64,000 nt of DNA from JALHFZ01 sp963674625 (GCA_963674625.2 CAXXXO010000004.1:310001-374000); one strand, 5' to 3'. Shown: positions 26,109 through 34,675, counted from the first letter of the stretch. Notes: a model not told the origin generated them from the letters alone. Made by a program: numbers and translations.

Positions 26109-27007
26109 ACGATGATGTCCAGCCCCCGGAGCTGCCGGGGCCTGCTCTGCTCTCCTCTCGAAATCGAAAGGGACTGAAGAACGAGAGAGAGGCTCCCCAT
26201 CTCCCTGCGGAATTCTGCCTGCCTCGTCCGGAGGGATTCAAAGGTCTCCTCCCGCTCCGCCCTCAGCGCAACCGAAAGTGAACGGCCGTCGCTCTCCGCC
26301 TCTCCCCATACCTGTCCGAGACCCTCCCCTTCCATGCCGAAGGAAAGAGACCAGAAGGTCCGCTCCCCTTTTGTCCTGATCCGGGCAGATATCCGGGCCA
26401 GGAGGGGGTCTTCCCCTCCTCCGGCGGGAAGAAAGGCTGAGGCGAGCAGAGAGGGGTCCAGGCCTTCACGGCTTGGGCGGGAGAGCAGGGCCTGTCCCCG
26501 GAGGAACATCCCCTTCTCGTCTTTTCCCGAGAGAAGCTCCCGCAGCACATCCAGCGGATTTTCTCCCTTCCGCGCCCGGGTGCGGATCTCCTCCCGTATC
26601 TTCTTCCAGAGTTCAGAGATCTCCTTTTTTCCCCTGGCGAGATACCAGGAGAGAACTTCGGCGTTTTCGGCGGTCAGGGGAAGTCCCCTGGCCCACAGTT
26701 CGGCGAGGACGCCCGGGGAAAGGTCTTTCCCCCCCGCAGACAGTGCGCTCTTCAGGGCGGCCAGGACTCCCCTGTCGAGGGGAAGCCCCCGGGAAAGCAG
26801 GGCGGAGGCTGTCTCCCGGTCCGCCGGGGAGAGGGATCCGAGAAGGGCCGTCTCCCCTTCGAGAAGACGGAGGACAGGGACCTCTCCCGAGGCATCCCAT
26901 ATCCCCTGGAAGTGCTGCCCCGCGAGAAGGGGCAGGTTCGCCCGGGCAAGAAGATTCTGCCCGGCGATCCGCACCAGATAGGAACCGTCCTCCCGGAGAG
27001 TGGCCAC
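26105..27007 (-). CDS. FliK-like hook-length-control family protein (YlqG position)
   Basis: The assigned product has 300 residues. The C-terminal third (LSFGMEGEGLGQVWGEAE, then LRAEREETFESLRTRQAEFRREM) resembles the Flg_hook domain of FliK. The middle is helical and Leu-rich. The start is uncertain. GTG 27007 lacks a Shine-Dalgarno and falls inside a beta-strand-like stretch. The same frame stays open to the rnhB stop with coding-like sequence (GNVPGIADGARVSGF) but without ATG, GTG or TTG. A missed base, for example in the GGGG run near 27038, could connect it to ATG 27048. Confidence 0.72.
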   Translation of the reverse strand: MATLREDGSYLVRIAGQNLLARANLPLLAGQHFQGIWDASGEVPVLRLLEGETALLGSLSPADRETASALLSRGLPLDRGVLAALKSALSAGGKDLSPGVLAELWARGLPLTAENAEVLSWYLARGKKEISELWKKIREEIRTRARKGENPLDVLRELLSGKDEKGMFLRGQALLSRPSREGLDPSLLASAFLPAGGGEDPLLARISARIRTKGERTFWSLSFGMEGEGLGQVWGEAESDGRSLSVALRAEREETFESLRTRQAEFRREMGSLSLVLQSLSISRGEQSRPRQLRGLDIIV

Positions 27008-27145
27008 GAATCCGCTGACCCGTGCGCCGTCGGCGATCCCCGGAACATTTCCCCTTTGAGGAAGGGGGGCGCCGTCTATCCGCGGCTGCCCCGAGCCGTC
27101 GGGAGTCCCCGGGCGGCGGACGGTCCCGGAACTCTTCCGATACCG

Positions 27146-27739
27146 TCAGAGGTCATCCGGAGCGCTCCACCGGAAGGAAGTGCGGTGCAGGGGGCAGGGA
27201 CCGTGCTCGGAAAGGGCCCTGCGGTGGTCGGCAGTGGGGTATCCCTTGTGGCGGGAAAATCCGTAGAGAGGGAACATCTCTCCGTACCGGTCCATGACAC
27301 GGTCCCGGAGGACCTTGGCGGCAACCGAGGCCGCCGATACGGAGGGAACGAGAGAATCCGCCCGGGGAAGAGCCCGCTGGGTGCATGCCATTCCGGGAAG
27401 GGGAAAGGTTCCGTCCACGATGAGCAGATCGAAGGGAAGGGGAAGCCTGGCGACGCACCGCACCATGGCCCAGAGGGTGGCCCGGAGGATGTTCATCCGG
27501 TCGATCCTGGCGGCAGAAGCCGCCTGGGCCCGCCAGCAGACCCCAAGGTCGTTCATCCGGCAGAATATCCGCTCCCGCTGCCGGGGTGTGAGTTTTTTCG
27601 AATCGTCGAGGCCGAGGCGATTGAGCTCTTCCGCCTGGAATGAAGTGAGGATAGCCGCAGCGGCCACGACGGGACCTGCGAGAGGCCCCCTGCCCGCTTC
27701 GTCGACCCCTGCGATTCTTTCGGCTCCGGTCAGATCCAC
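27146..27739 (-). CDS. rnhB: Ribonuclease HII
   Basis: This 197-residue enzyme removes ribonucleotides from DNA-RNA hybrids. AGVDEAGRGPLAGPVVAAA holds two catalytic acids, LDDSKKLTPRQRE follows, and the later acidic residues are in LLIVDGTFPL and RDRVMDRYG. The start is GTG 27739 (VDLTGAERIAGV), overlapping rbgA by 10 nt. Neighbours rbgA and the FliK-like gene match the Bacillus order. Confidence 0.95.
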   Translation of the reverse strand: MDLTGAERIAGVDEAGRGPLAGPVVAAAAILTSFQAEELNRLGLDDSKKLTPRQRERIFCRMNDLGVCWRAQAASAARIDRMNILRATLWAMVRCVARLPLPFDLLIVDGTFPLPGMACTQRALPRADSLVPSVSAASVAAKVLRDRVMDRYGEMFPLYGFSRHKGYPTADHRRALSEHGPCPLHRTSFRWSAPDDL

Positions 27740-28560
27740 GGCTCATCTCCCGGCAGCTCGAGGGTTACGGGGCCGAGCCGCCCCGAGACGAAAGCCTCGA
27801 CGAAGCGGCGGGCCGCTCCGGTGAGGTCGACTTCTCCGCCGGTGACGAGGCATCCCAGGCGTCGGCCCAGGCTCTCCAGAATCTCCTCCCCCGAAGCATC
27901 CTCGGGGGCGGCCACTCCCCATCTGCCCTCCACCATCTTCCACAGTTCCCGACGTCTGAGGACGTCGATGAGATCCAGGGCGATCACCTCGTACCCTCCG
28001 ATGACCTCAGACTTGCTGCCCCCGAGCCAGGCGAGATGGCGCTGAACCCCCTCCCCGGAGTGAGGGTCGAGAATGCCGGGAGTATCCACGGCGAGAAAGC
28101 CCTTCCCCTTGTACCAGGAAACCCCCCGGGTGATGCCGGGGATTCCCCCCACAGGGGCGTTTGACTTCCCCACGAGAGCGTTCAGGAACATGGATTTCCC
28201 CACGTTGGGAATGCCCACGACGGCAAGGCGCACCTCTCTGTGGGAGGGACCCAGGGGAAGAAGATCCCGGCGGATGGGTTCCATCTTCGGCTTCAGCATA
28301 TTGATCGCCCAGGCCTTTTTCCCGGCGGAAGAGAACCATGAAATCCATCGGGCAGTTCCCTTTTCGTCGGCGAGATCCTTTTTCGACAGGACAACCGCTA
28401 CGGGACAAATCCTGGAGAGTTCTTCCGCCAGGGGGGATGATGTCAGCAGGGGGGCCCGGGCGTCCCGGACCTCGAGGATCACGTCAAGCTTCCCGGCGAG
28501 CTCGGAAAGCTTGCGCTTTCCCTTGGCCATGTGGCCGGGAAACCAGACGGTCCGCCCCAC
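27730..28560 (-). CDS. rbgA: Ribosome biogenesis GTPase RbgA (YlqF)
   Basis: This 276-residue circularly permuted GTPase acts late in 50S assembly. Motifs come in permuted order: G4 LSKKDL, then G1 GIPNVGKSMF, then G3 DTPGILDP. The N-terminus VWFPGHMAKGKR is the RbgA/YlqF signature. The start is GTG 28560, directly after the lepB TAA, so coupling is likely. Confidence 0.96.
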   Translation of the reverse strand: MGRTVWFPGHMAKGKRKLSELAGKLDVILEVRDARAPLLTSSPLAEELSRICPVAVVLSKKDLADEKGTARWISWFSSAGKKAWAINMLKPKMEPIRRDLLPLGPSHREVRLAVVGIPNVGKSMFLNALVGKSNAPVGGIPGITRGVSWYKGKGFLAVDTPGILDPHSGEGVQRHLAWLGGSKSEVIGGYEVIALDLIDVLRRRELWKMVEGRWGVAAPEDASGEEILESLGRRLGCLVTGGEVDLTGAARRFVEAFVSGRLGPVTLELPGDEPWI

Positions 28561-29105
28561 TTACTTCACCAGTCCGATCCTGCTCAGGGGCCAATAGCGG
28601 AAAAAAGACCGGCCCCCGGATATTCTGCTTCGGAACGAACCCCCAGAACCGGCTGTCCTGGGAGTTGGGGCGGTTATCCCCCATGGCGAAGTACATGTTG
28701 TCGGGGATTTTCACCGGAACCTCAGGAAAAACCGGTCCTCCCGTGAGGGAGAAAGTGTCGTGATTTTTCACGTACTCCTCCCGGAGGGCCTGACCGTTGA
28801 TGAAGACCGTTCCGTTTTGTATCTCGAGCGTTTCCCCGGGCAGGCCGATGATCCGTTTCACGAAATCCCGCTTCGGATCGACGGGGGTACTTGAAGACGA
28901 AGAGCTGCCCCCGCTTCGGCTCGGTAAAGGAATACCAGAATTTCGCCACCAGTACCCTGTCCCCCACCTCGAGGGTCGGTATCATGGACCCGCTGGGTAT
29001 CCAGAAAGCCTGTACGACAAAGGTCCTGAGTATCAGAGCGAGAACGAGAGCCCACAGGACCGTTTCGATGGTCTCTCTCCACCATGGTTTCGGAACAGCC
29101 GCCAT
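28561..29105 (-). pseudogene. lepB: Type I signal peptidase LepB, interrupted by two apparent frameshifts
   Basis: The first frame (from ATG 29105, AATGGAGG Shine-Dalgarno) has the membrane anchor and the catalytic serine in WIPSGSMIPTL. It is lost after GQLFVFKYP at the five-G run 28883-28887. Dropping one base restores DPKRDFVKRIIGLPGE with the catalytic lysine and then MGDNRPNSQDSR. A second shift lies in the six-A run around 28601-28606; dropping one base restores the standard ending FRYWPLSRIGLVK and a TAA at 28561-28563, flush with rbgA. Both events are single extra bases in homopolymers, so sequencing error is as likely as decay. An intact product would have about 180 residues. Confidence 0.88.
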
Positions 29106-29167
29106 AAAATAACCTCCATTTCGGGTCGAGGAGTTCTTTAGAAAAGAGAGAACCTCACTCCGTTCTT

Positions 29168-29196
29168 TTTATACATCGAAAGGCCCTGACTTTCAA
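29168..29196 (-). promoter_or_regulatory. Sigma70-type promoter for lepB
   Basis: The minus strand has TTGAAA (29191-29196), a 17-nt spacer and TATAAA (29168-29173), a near-consensus promoter. Transcription would start about 55 nt before lepB and could drive the lepB-rbgA-rnhB block onward. It overlaps the last codon of the pilin-like gene. Confidence 0.6.
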
Positions 29197-29715
29197 TCCC
29201 GGGGCGGATCTTCTCTATAGGAAACCCGGCAGTAGGGTGAAACGACGATATAGTGAAGAGGCTGCCGCCGTTCCGAAGACGAGCCGACTTCCACGGTGAA
29301 GGCCGGGGAGATGGTGTTCCACAGGGGAGAATAGACGCAGAAGGCCATGGAAGGGCTGTGGTTCACGAACCATGCCTGCTCTTTTCCGTCGTATACCTCC
29401 ACTTCGGAGGGATTGCTCCAGTAAATCCGGAGGTATCTTTGAGGCACGGAGGGGGAGATGCGGAAAGCGAAGGACCTTCCCGACAGGAGGGCCTCATGGA
29501 AAACCCTCTGAAGCCACTGGGCGGCGAACTGCCCTTCTCTTCTTACCTCCTGGGGGGTGGGGGCTGCTTCCGGCAAGAAAAGAAAAGGAGAGGGCTATCC
29601 CTCCGAAGAGCACTGCCGACAGAAGAAGCACCGTCAGAAGCTCTGCAAGTGACAGCCCCCTTCTTCGGCGAAGCGGAAGACCCCGGGGTCTTCCGCTTTT
29701 TACTGCACCGTTCAT
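29193..29715 (-). pseudogene. Type IV pilin-like / pseudopilin gene, single frameshift
   Basis: The frame from ATG 29715 encodes a basic leader, RRRRGLSLAELLTVLLLSAV, with the prepilin-peptidase site pattern G-(L)-S-L-x-E and a hydrophobic helix. It then runs out of phase and stops at 29494. The frame at 29193-29576 carries the logical continuation (PEAAPTPQEVRREGQFAAQW and a beta-rich GspH/FimT-like region). Removing one base from the AAAAGAAAA tract at 29578-29586 joins them (LSFSFLPEAAP). The joined protein would have about 173 residues. It starts 12 nt after iorB. Function as a minor pilin or competence pseudopilin is inferred from the N-terminus only. Confidence 0.72.
29671..29698 (+). 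terminator. 28-bp perfect palindrome followed by T run
   Basis: AAGCGGAAGACCCC and its exact reverse complement abut with no spacer, giving a very stable hairpin. On the plus strand it is followed by TTTTT, the form of an intrinsic terminator. On the minus strand it lies in the first codons of the pilin-like gene, 32 nt after the iorB stop. It may end or attenuate iorB transcripts. Direction of action is unclear. Confidence 0.5.
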
Positions 29716-29727
29716 TTTATTTTTGTA

Positions 29728-30276
29728 TTACGCCTCGTATCCCAGCTGAAGGACCTTGCGGTTGGCGTCCTCGAACTTCGCCGGGGAAAGATCCTTCACC
29801 GCGACGGCCACTTCGTCGAAGGCCAGGTCGGTGATGCCCGAGGCACACATGGCTCCCGTCAGGAGCACGTTCAGAAAGAGGAAATTTCCTCCCATATGCT
29901 CCCGAAGAAGGTCGTAGCCCCTGACCGAGTGAACTTTGATGTTCCGCTTTTTCAGATATTCTCTGAGATTGGGGTTCTTGAAGGTCTTTTCGTCGTGGAT
30001 ATTCACCACGAGGGATCCTCCGTCCCTCAGAAAATGGAGATTCCGGATGCCTTCGTTCTGATCGAAGGCGAGGAGCACGTCCGCCTCGCCGGCCTTGACG
30101 AGAGGGCTCTGAAAGGGCCCCATCTTGAAATGGCTCACCACGGAGCCGCCTCTCTGGGCCATGCCGTGGACCTCGCTGCCGATGACCTCCGCTCCCCGGT
30201 CGAGGGCTATCTTGCCCAGCACCTTACTCGTAAAGAGAATGCCCTGGCCGCCTATTCCCACGATGACGTACTGCAT
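29728..30276 (-). CDS. iorB: Indolepyruvate oxidoreductase subunit beta IorB
   Basis: This 182-residue gamma-type subunit of the 2-oxoacid:ferredoxin oxidoreductase family begins MQYVIVGIGGQGILFTSKVL. It contains EVHGMAQRGGSVVSHF, both diagnostic of IorB/PorG domains. With IorA it oxidises indolepyruvate and other aryl pyruvates from aromatic amino acid transamination to aryl-acetyl-CoA, reducing ferredoxin. ATG 30276 has a GGAGGGGAG Shine-Dalgarno and lies 2 nt after iorA. Confidence 0.95.
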   Translation of the reverse strand: MQYVIVGIGGQGILFTSKVLGKIALDRGAEVIGSEVHGMAQRGGSVVSHFKMGPFQSPLVKAGEADVLLAFDQNEGIRNLHFLRDGGSLVVNIHDEKTFKNPNLREYLKKRNIKVHSVRGYDLLREHMGGNFLFLNVLLTGAMCASGITDLAFDEVAVAVKDLSPAKFEDANRKVLQLGYEA

Positions 30277-30278
30277 GG

Positions 30279-32138
30279 CTATCTCCCCTCCTCCGAAACC
30301 GCCTCGATGGCTCCATGGGGGCACACGGAGACGCAGACCCCGCAGGAGACGCAGAACCGCTCGTCGATGACCGCTTTTTTGGTCTCTTCGTCGAAGACGA
30401 GGCCCGGGCAGTTGAAGAAGTTGATGCAGAATTTGCACCCGATGCACTTTTCGGGGTTCACCCGTACGGGGATGGATGACTGTTCGGGCCTGAGGAGCAT
30501 GCAGGGGTGCCGAAAGATCACCACGGCGGGCTCCTGACGCTCTCTTGCGTATTCCCACGCTTCGCTGACAATCTCTTTGCCCTTCTGTACATCGTAGGCC
30601 TCGAGGGTTTTTACGAAGGTGACGCCGCACCCCCGGCAGGCTCCCTCGATATCCACCTTCCGGCCTTCGTCACCCTTCCGCAGCTTCGTCCCCACGGAGG
30701 GGTTCGCCTGCCCTCCGGTCATGGCCGTGGTGCTGTTGTCGAGAATGGCCAGAACGAAGGAGTGGCGGTTGTATACGGCGCTCGCGAGGCCCGGAAGGCC
30801 CATGTGGAAGAAGGTGGAGTCGCCGATGGTGCTCACCACGGGGCGCTCTATTCCCGACGCCTTGTGGGCAAGGTAGAACCCCGACCCCATGGTGACGGAA
30901 GCTCCCATATCCACCACCGCGTCCACCCCCTTCTGGTTCACGCCGAGGGTATAGCAGCCGATATCCGACGGGTTCACGGCGTTCGGCAGGGCCTGGCGGA
31001 TGGAGAAGAAGCTCGCCCGATGAGGACAGCCGGGACAGAGCATGGGTTTTCTCGGGGTCACCTTCAGATCCTCGAGGACCTGCTTCAGAAGGGCATCTTC
31101 CGCTCCGGTCCCCTCCTCTCTTCCGAGAAGGGGGGCGAGGATGGAGGCGATCACCTCTGGAAGCAGCTCTCCCGAGCCGGGAACGAGTCCGTTCCATCGG
31201 CCGAGGATGCCCGTGCGGTCGGGAAGCTGAAGCTCCATTACCGGGTAGGTCTCCTCGAGGAAGAGCACCTTCGGCTGCCTCGCCATGAATTCTGTGACCA
31301 TCTTCACTGGAAGGGGATGGGGAGTGCCGATCTTGAGCACGGACACGTCCTCCCGGCCCCACCCTTTCAGAATGTCCATCACTACGGAAAAGGAGACGCC
31401 GGAGGCGACGATGCCGAGGACGCTTTCCTTTTTCGCCGGCACTTCGTAGTTGTACTTCGAAAACTCCGTCTCGAAGGCGGCGCGGATATCCTCCACCTTG
31501 CGGTTCAGCCTCGGGTGATTGATCTTCACGCTGGCGGGAAGACAGACCCACCGGGAAGGCTCCTTCACGAACTTTGCGCTTTCGCCCCCGGTACGGATTT
31601 CGCCAAGTTCCACGGACTGCCGGCAGTGGTCCACCCGGACGCTCGGGCGAAGCATGGTGATGATGCCGAACCGTTCGGACAGGTCGAAGGCGTCGAAGAC
31701 CATCTCCTTCGCTTCGGCGCCCGTGGCGGGGTCGAAGCAGGGAACCTTGGCGAACATGGCAAAATAGCGGCTGTCCTGCTCCGTCTGGGAACTGTGGGGG
31801 CCCGGGTCGTCCGACACGACGAGCAGCATTCCCCCCTTGAGGTCGAAATGGGCGCCGCTCATGAAGGGGTCCGCAGCCACGTTCAGCCCCACCTGCTTCA
31901 TCACCGCGCAGGATCTTACCCCCGTGAAGGAGGCCGACAGAGCCATCTCGAAGGCAACTTTTTCGTTCACGCCCCACTCCACCGCCATGGGAGATTTCAG
32001 CTCGTCGGCGAATTTCGCCACCGCAGGCAGGATCTCCGACGAGGGCGTGCCGGGATAGGCCGCTGCCACAAGGCATCCCGACTCGACGATTCCCCTGGCT
32101 ATGGCCTCATTTCCAAGCAGTATGGCTTTTGTGCTCAC
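30279..32138 (-). CDS. iorA: Indolepyruvate oxidoreductase subunit alpha IorA
   Basis: This protein of about 619 residues has a pyrimidine-binding N-terminal domain (LLGNEAIARGIVESG, AAYPGTPSSEILP). The TPP-binding domain contains CPGCPHRASFF and GDSTFFHMG. The C-terminus carries two [4Fe-4S] motifs (CIGCKFCINFFNCP and CVSCGVCVSVCP). Together with iorB it marks anaerobic aromatic amino acid fermentation. GTG 32138 is preferred over ATG 32159 because GGAGGTG lies 9 nt upstream and homology begins there. Confidence 0.95.
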   Translation of the reverse strand: MSTKAILLGNEAIARGIVESGCLVAAAYPGTPSSEILPAVAKFADELKSPMAVEWGVNEKVAFEMALSASFTGVRSCAVMKQVGLNVAADPFMSGAHFDLKGGMLLVVSDDPGPHSSQTEQDSRYFAMFAKVPCFDPATGAEAKEMVFDAFDLSERFGIITMLRPSVRVDHCRQSVELGEIRTGGESAKFVKEPSRWVCLPASVKINHPRLNRKVEDIRAAFETEFSKYNYEVPAKKESVLGIVASGVSFSVVMDILKGWGREDVSVLKIGTPHPLPVKMVTEFMARQPKVLFLEETYPVMELQLPDRTGILGRWNGLVPGSGELLPEVIASILAPLLGREEGTGAEDALLKQVLEDLKVTPRKPMLCPGCPHRASFFSIRQALPNAVNPSDIGCYTLGVNQKGVDAVVDMGASVTMGSGFYLAHKASGIERPVVSTIGDSTFFHMGLPGLASAVYNRHSFVLAILDNSTTAMTGGQANPSVGTKLRKGDEGRKVDIEGACRGCGVTFVKTLEAYDVQKGKEIVSEAWEYARERQEPAVVIFRHPCMLLRPEQSSIPVRVNPEKCIGCKFCINFFNCPGLVFDEETKKAVIDERFCVSCGVCVSVCPHGAIEAVSEEGR

Positions 32139-32155
32139 CGTATGAAACACCTCCA

Positions 32156-32566
32156 TCATTCCCCGAACGACTCGATCCAGCGACGCAGGGGGTTGTCTCC
32201 ACGCACAATCCTACCCGTCCTGTCCACGAAGGCGTGACGAGTCCATCCGGCGGCGAGGTGCCTGCCGTCGGCTCTTCTTTCAATGCGGCATTCGAAGGTC
32301 AGAGAGCCGGCCTTAAGCTCTCCGACTTTCGTATAGATTGCTATCTCATCTTCGTATCGGGCAGGGTGTTTGTAGCGGCAGTGGGCCTCGACCACGGGAA
32401 GGAAAACCCCCTCGGCCTCCCACTGGGAATAGCTCTTTCCGTGGGATCGGCAGAACTCGGTCCTGCCGATCTCGAACCAGTAGAGGTAATTGGCGTAATA
32501 GACGACTCCCATCTGGTCGGTGTCGCCGTAGCGGACTCTCATATAAAAGGGAATTTCGGACGACAC
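32156..32566 (-). CDS. Acyl-CoA thioesterase, YbgC/4HBT hotdog family
   Basis: This 136-residue hotdog protein begins with an FYMRVRYGDTDQMGVVYYANYL motif; the aspartate and tyrosines are the catalytic region of 4-hydroxybenzoyl-CoA thioesterase-like enzymes. It would hydrolyse short or aryl acyl-CoA. The stop overlaps the upstream edge of iorA, so it may cleave the aryl-acetyl-CoA made by IorAB; that link is an inference from position. Confidence 0.88.
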   Translation of the reverse strand: MSSEIPFYMRVRYGDTDQMGVVYYANYLYWFEIGRTEFCRSHGKSYSQWEAEGVFLPVVEAHCRYKHPARYEDEIAIYTKVGELKAGSLTFECRIERRADGRHLAAGWTRHAFVDRTGRIVRGDNPLRRWIESFGE

Positions 32567-32708
32567 CAGAACACCTCCAGGAGCAGCTGATCGAAACCCT
32601 CGGCGGATTGGTGTTATTCCGTCTGAGTAGATTTCACACGGGAAGTACTTTCTTTTCGATAATTATATAACAAATACCGTTTTCAGCGCAATGCTGTCTT
32701 CAAAAGAT

Positions 32709-33122
32709 TCAGCGGCACTTGTCCATGCGTGCAGCCATCATGCAGTCGGACTCCACCACAGTGTATCCGTCCGCTTTCAGCAGGGCCGCAAGCTCGTCAT
32801 TTTCAGCCCCCGGCTGAAACCAGACGACGGGTTTGAATGAGAGTTTTCTGATCTCCTCGGCGACCTCTGCCTGCATCTTCGCCGAGAGGAAGAGGGCGAC
32901 CACATCCACCTCCCCCGGGAGCTTTGAAAGGGAGGAGAGGCACGTTAAACCGTGAATTTTCTCGCCCGCATAGGCGGGGTTAACGGGGAACAGGGTAAAG
33001 CCCGCGCCTGCAAGATAATTCATCACCCGGAAAACCGGCCGCTCGGGTTTCGGCGAAGCCCCCACCACGGCAACCTTCGACGGAGCGCACACAAATTGTC
33101 GTATAACATCTTCCTTGTTCAT
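32709..33122 (-). CDS. CoA-binding (YccU-like) protein
   Basis: This protein of about 137 residues has a CoA-binding Rossmann fold: KVAVVGASPKPERPVFRVMNYL, then LFPVNPAY, and a C-terminal VVESDCMMAA. The family (succinyl-CoA synthetase alpha N-terminal-like) has no settled function. ATG 33122 is chosen because GAGGTG lies 8 nt upstream. About 140 nt without features separates it from the thioesterase. Confidence 0.88.
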   Translation of the reverse strand: MNKEDVIRQFVCAPSKVAVVGASPKPERPVFRVMNYLAGAGFTLFPVNPAYAGEKIHGLTCLSSLSKLPGEVDVVALFLSAKMQAEVAEEIRKLSFKPVVWFQPGAENDELAALLKADGYTVVESDCMMAARMDKCR

Positions 33123-33207
33123 TTTTATCACCTCACTGAAAAAATTGGTTGGCTCTATGCTCTTTCAGCATTATACCTTACAGGGAGAACGTTTTTACCA
33201 CTCTTCT

Positions 33208-33255
33208 CCGAACAGTCCAGAGAGGTTTCTCTATTTTTCAAGGTGCGGATTCAGG
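33208..33255 (+). repeat. 48-bp dispersed repeat, copy 1
   Basis: The stretch begins CCGAACAGTCCAGAGAGG and ends AAGGTGCGGATTCAGG. It matches the reverse complement of 44724-44770 except for about three changes and one length difference in the central T-rich part. Weaker similarity extends about 15 bp to the left. Confidence 0.85.
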
Positions 33256-33829
33256 TACAAATACCCTTCTTGAGAATCACATCTTTCTAATGTAGAATAC
33301 TTATTATTCCCCTTTTTTTAACCGTAAGGCGGAGTACGCTCTTCGCGAGCCATATTTCTGGAAAGGAATTATGCTGCATCATGAGAAAAACAGCCTCTTC
33401 GTGCCCTGGCGTCTTGAGAAGAGCGGCTTCACGCGGGGGATGAAGACCGTTCAGGAAGAGTTCTCCGTCGGCATCCCCCGAAGCGCACATCATCTCAAAG
33501 ACGCTCGGCCTGCTTTCCTACTGCCAAATTCGATGGGGCGTGGAGCGGGAGTCCGTTTTGGGGAAGTTTCCGGGGCGCTGCTCCCATCTGAACTTGAGTG
33601 CGCTCCGTTACCGAAGCGATCGGCCGAAGCGTCTACGTAAAAGGCGATCCCGGCTTCGGCAGTTTGTGCGCGCCCTGCTGGAGCGGCCGATCGTCGTCGA
33701 AGAAAGCACTTCAGCCGCCCATTCCCCTTCACCCGGAGAGAGCGTATTGCTTTGTTTCTCCCCGGCGGATCTCCGGCTTTTCAGAGGGACATCCCCGGAA
33801 GCCGTCCGAACTCAAAAGGAGGCTACATT
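33256..33829. other. 574-nt stretch without a convincing gene
   Basis: Several short frames exist (for example 33371-33640 and 33540-33833 plus, 33287-33493 minus) but none has a Shine-Dalgarno plus recognisable domain. Joining two plus frames by dropping one C in the CCCC run near 33477 would give a longer reading, so a decayed or mis-sequenced gene is possible. The last bases hold the strong AAAGGAGG ribosome site of the next gene. Confidence 0.4.
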
Positions 33830-34606
33830 ATGAAATTTCCGCCCGAACACATCTTCGCTCTCTCCGCGGAATCCGCCGACCTCGAGAGCCGCTATCCGTG
33901 GGCCCTGGAGCACGGCTTCGCTCTGGAATACACGCCCGACCCTGAACGGCTGGAGCTTCTGCCCATCCATACGGCCGAATTCCGCCGCAGGGACGTGCCG
34001 GTGCGCTACCACACGCGCTACTTCGGCCTCGAATTCGGCGACATGCGCCCCGAATACGCGCACGCCGCCTTCGACGCCCACCGCCGCACGCTCGACGCCA
34101 TGTCGCAGGTCGGCGGAGAGGTACTCACGGTGCACGCCGGGCTCTCCAAGGGTGTAGCGCTGGACTTCGATACGGTAGCGCGAAACCTGAAGCGTCTTGT
34201 CGACCACGGCAGAACACTCGGCGTCACCGTCAGCCTCGAGAATCTGCGCGCAGGTCCGGCAAGCGATCCGGAAAACATAATCCGATGGGCCTCCTTCGCC
34301 GATTCAGCCATCACGATGGACCTGGGACACGTCGTTTCCTCCGAGCAGGTAAAGGCCGGCGAGCTTAAGGGGGAGGAAGTTGCCCGCGCCTTCCTGCCGC
34401 GCCTGCTGGAGGTGCACTTCTACGGCAAGGAGGAGGGGCGTCACTTCCCATTGGAGAACATGAAACCCCTCGAACACATCATGGAGACCGTGCTGGAATC
34501 GTCGTGCCGCTGGTGGACCGTCGAGCTGGACGATACGGAAGAAGCGCTGGCGACCAAATCGCTGCTGGAGGAGTATCTGAGGAAAAGAGGACTCCTGCCC
34601 GCCTGA
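33830..34606 (+). CDS. Sugar phosphate isomerase/epimerase-like TIM-barrel protein
   Basis: This protein of about 258 residues belongs to the xylose isomerase-like (AP endonuclease 2) TIM-barrel family. Strands and motifs include GGEVLTVHAGLSKG, VTVSLENLRAG, AITMDLGHVVSS, LLEVHFYGKEEGRH and WWTVELDD, with conserved metal-ligand Glu, Asp and His. The substrate is unknown. ATG 33830 follows AAAGGAGG by 8 nt. It lies upstream of the tRNA and is convergent with the ABC importer, which suggests shared sugar or sugar-phosphate use. Confidence 0.8.
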   Translation: MKFPPEHIFALSAESADLESRYPWALEHGFALEYTPDPERLELLPIHTAEFRRRDVPVRYHTRYFGLEFGDMRPEYAHAAFDAHRRTLDAMSQVGGEVLTVHAGLSKGVALDFDTVARNLKRLVDHGRTLGVTVSLENLRAGPASDPENIIRWASFADSAITMDLGHVVSSEQVKAGELKGEEVARAFLPRLLEVHFYGKEEGRHFPLENMKPLEHIMETVLESSCRWWTVELDDTEEALATKSLLEEYLRKRGLLPA

Positions 34607-34675
34607 CGATCATTTCCTCTTTCTCAGGCAAGAAGTCCTCCGGCATGAGAAAAAAGAGGAAACCGGCAAACCCCG

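Noticed and set aside
30507..32237. 576-codon plus-strand frame opposite iorA
   Set aside because: Antisense shadow of a conserved iron-sulfur oxidoreductase; no protein motif.
32567..32708. Gene between the thioesterase and CoA-binding genes
   Set aside because: Only about 140 nt of AT-richer intergenic sequence; no frame with start and ribosome site.
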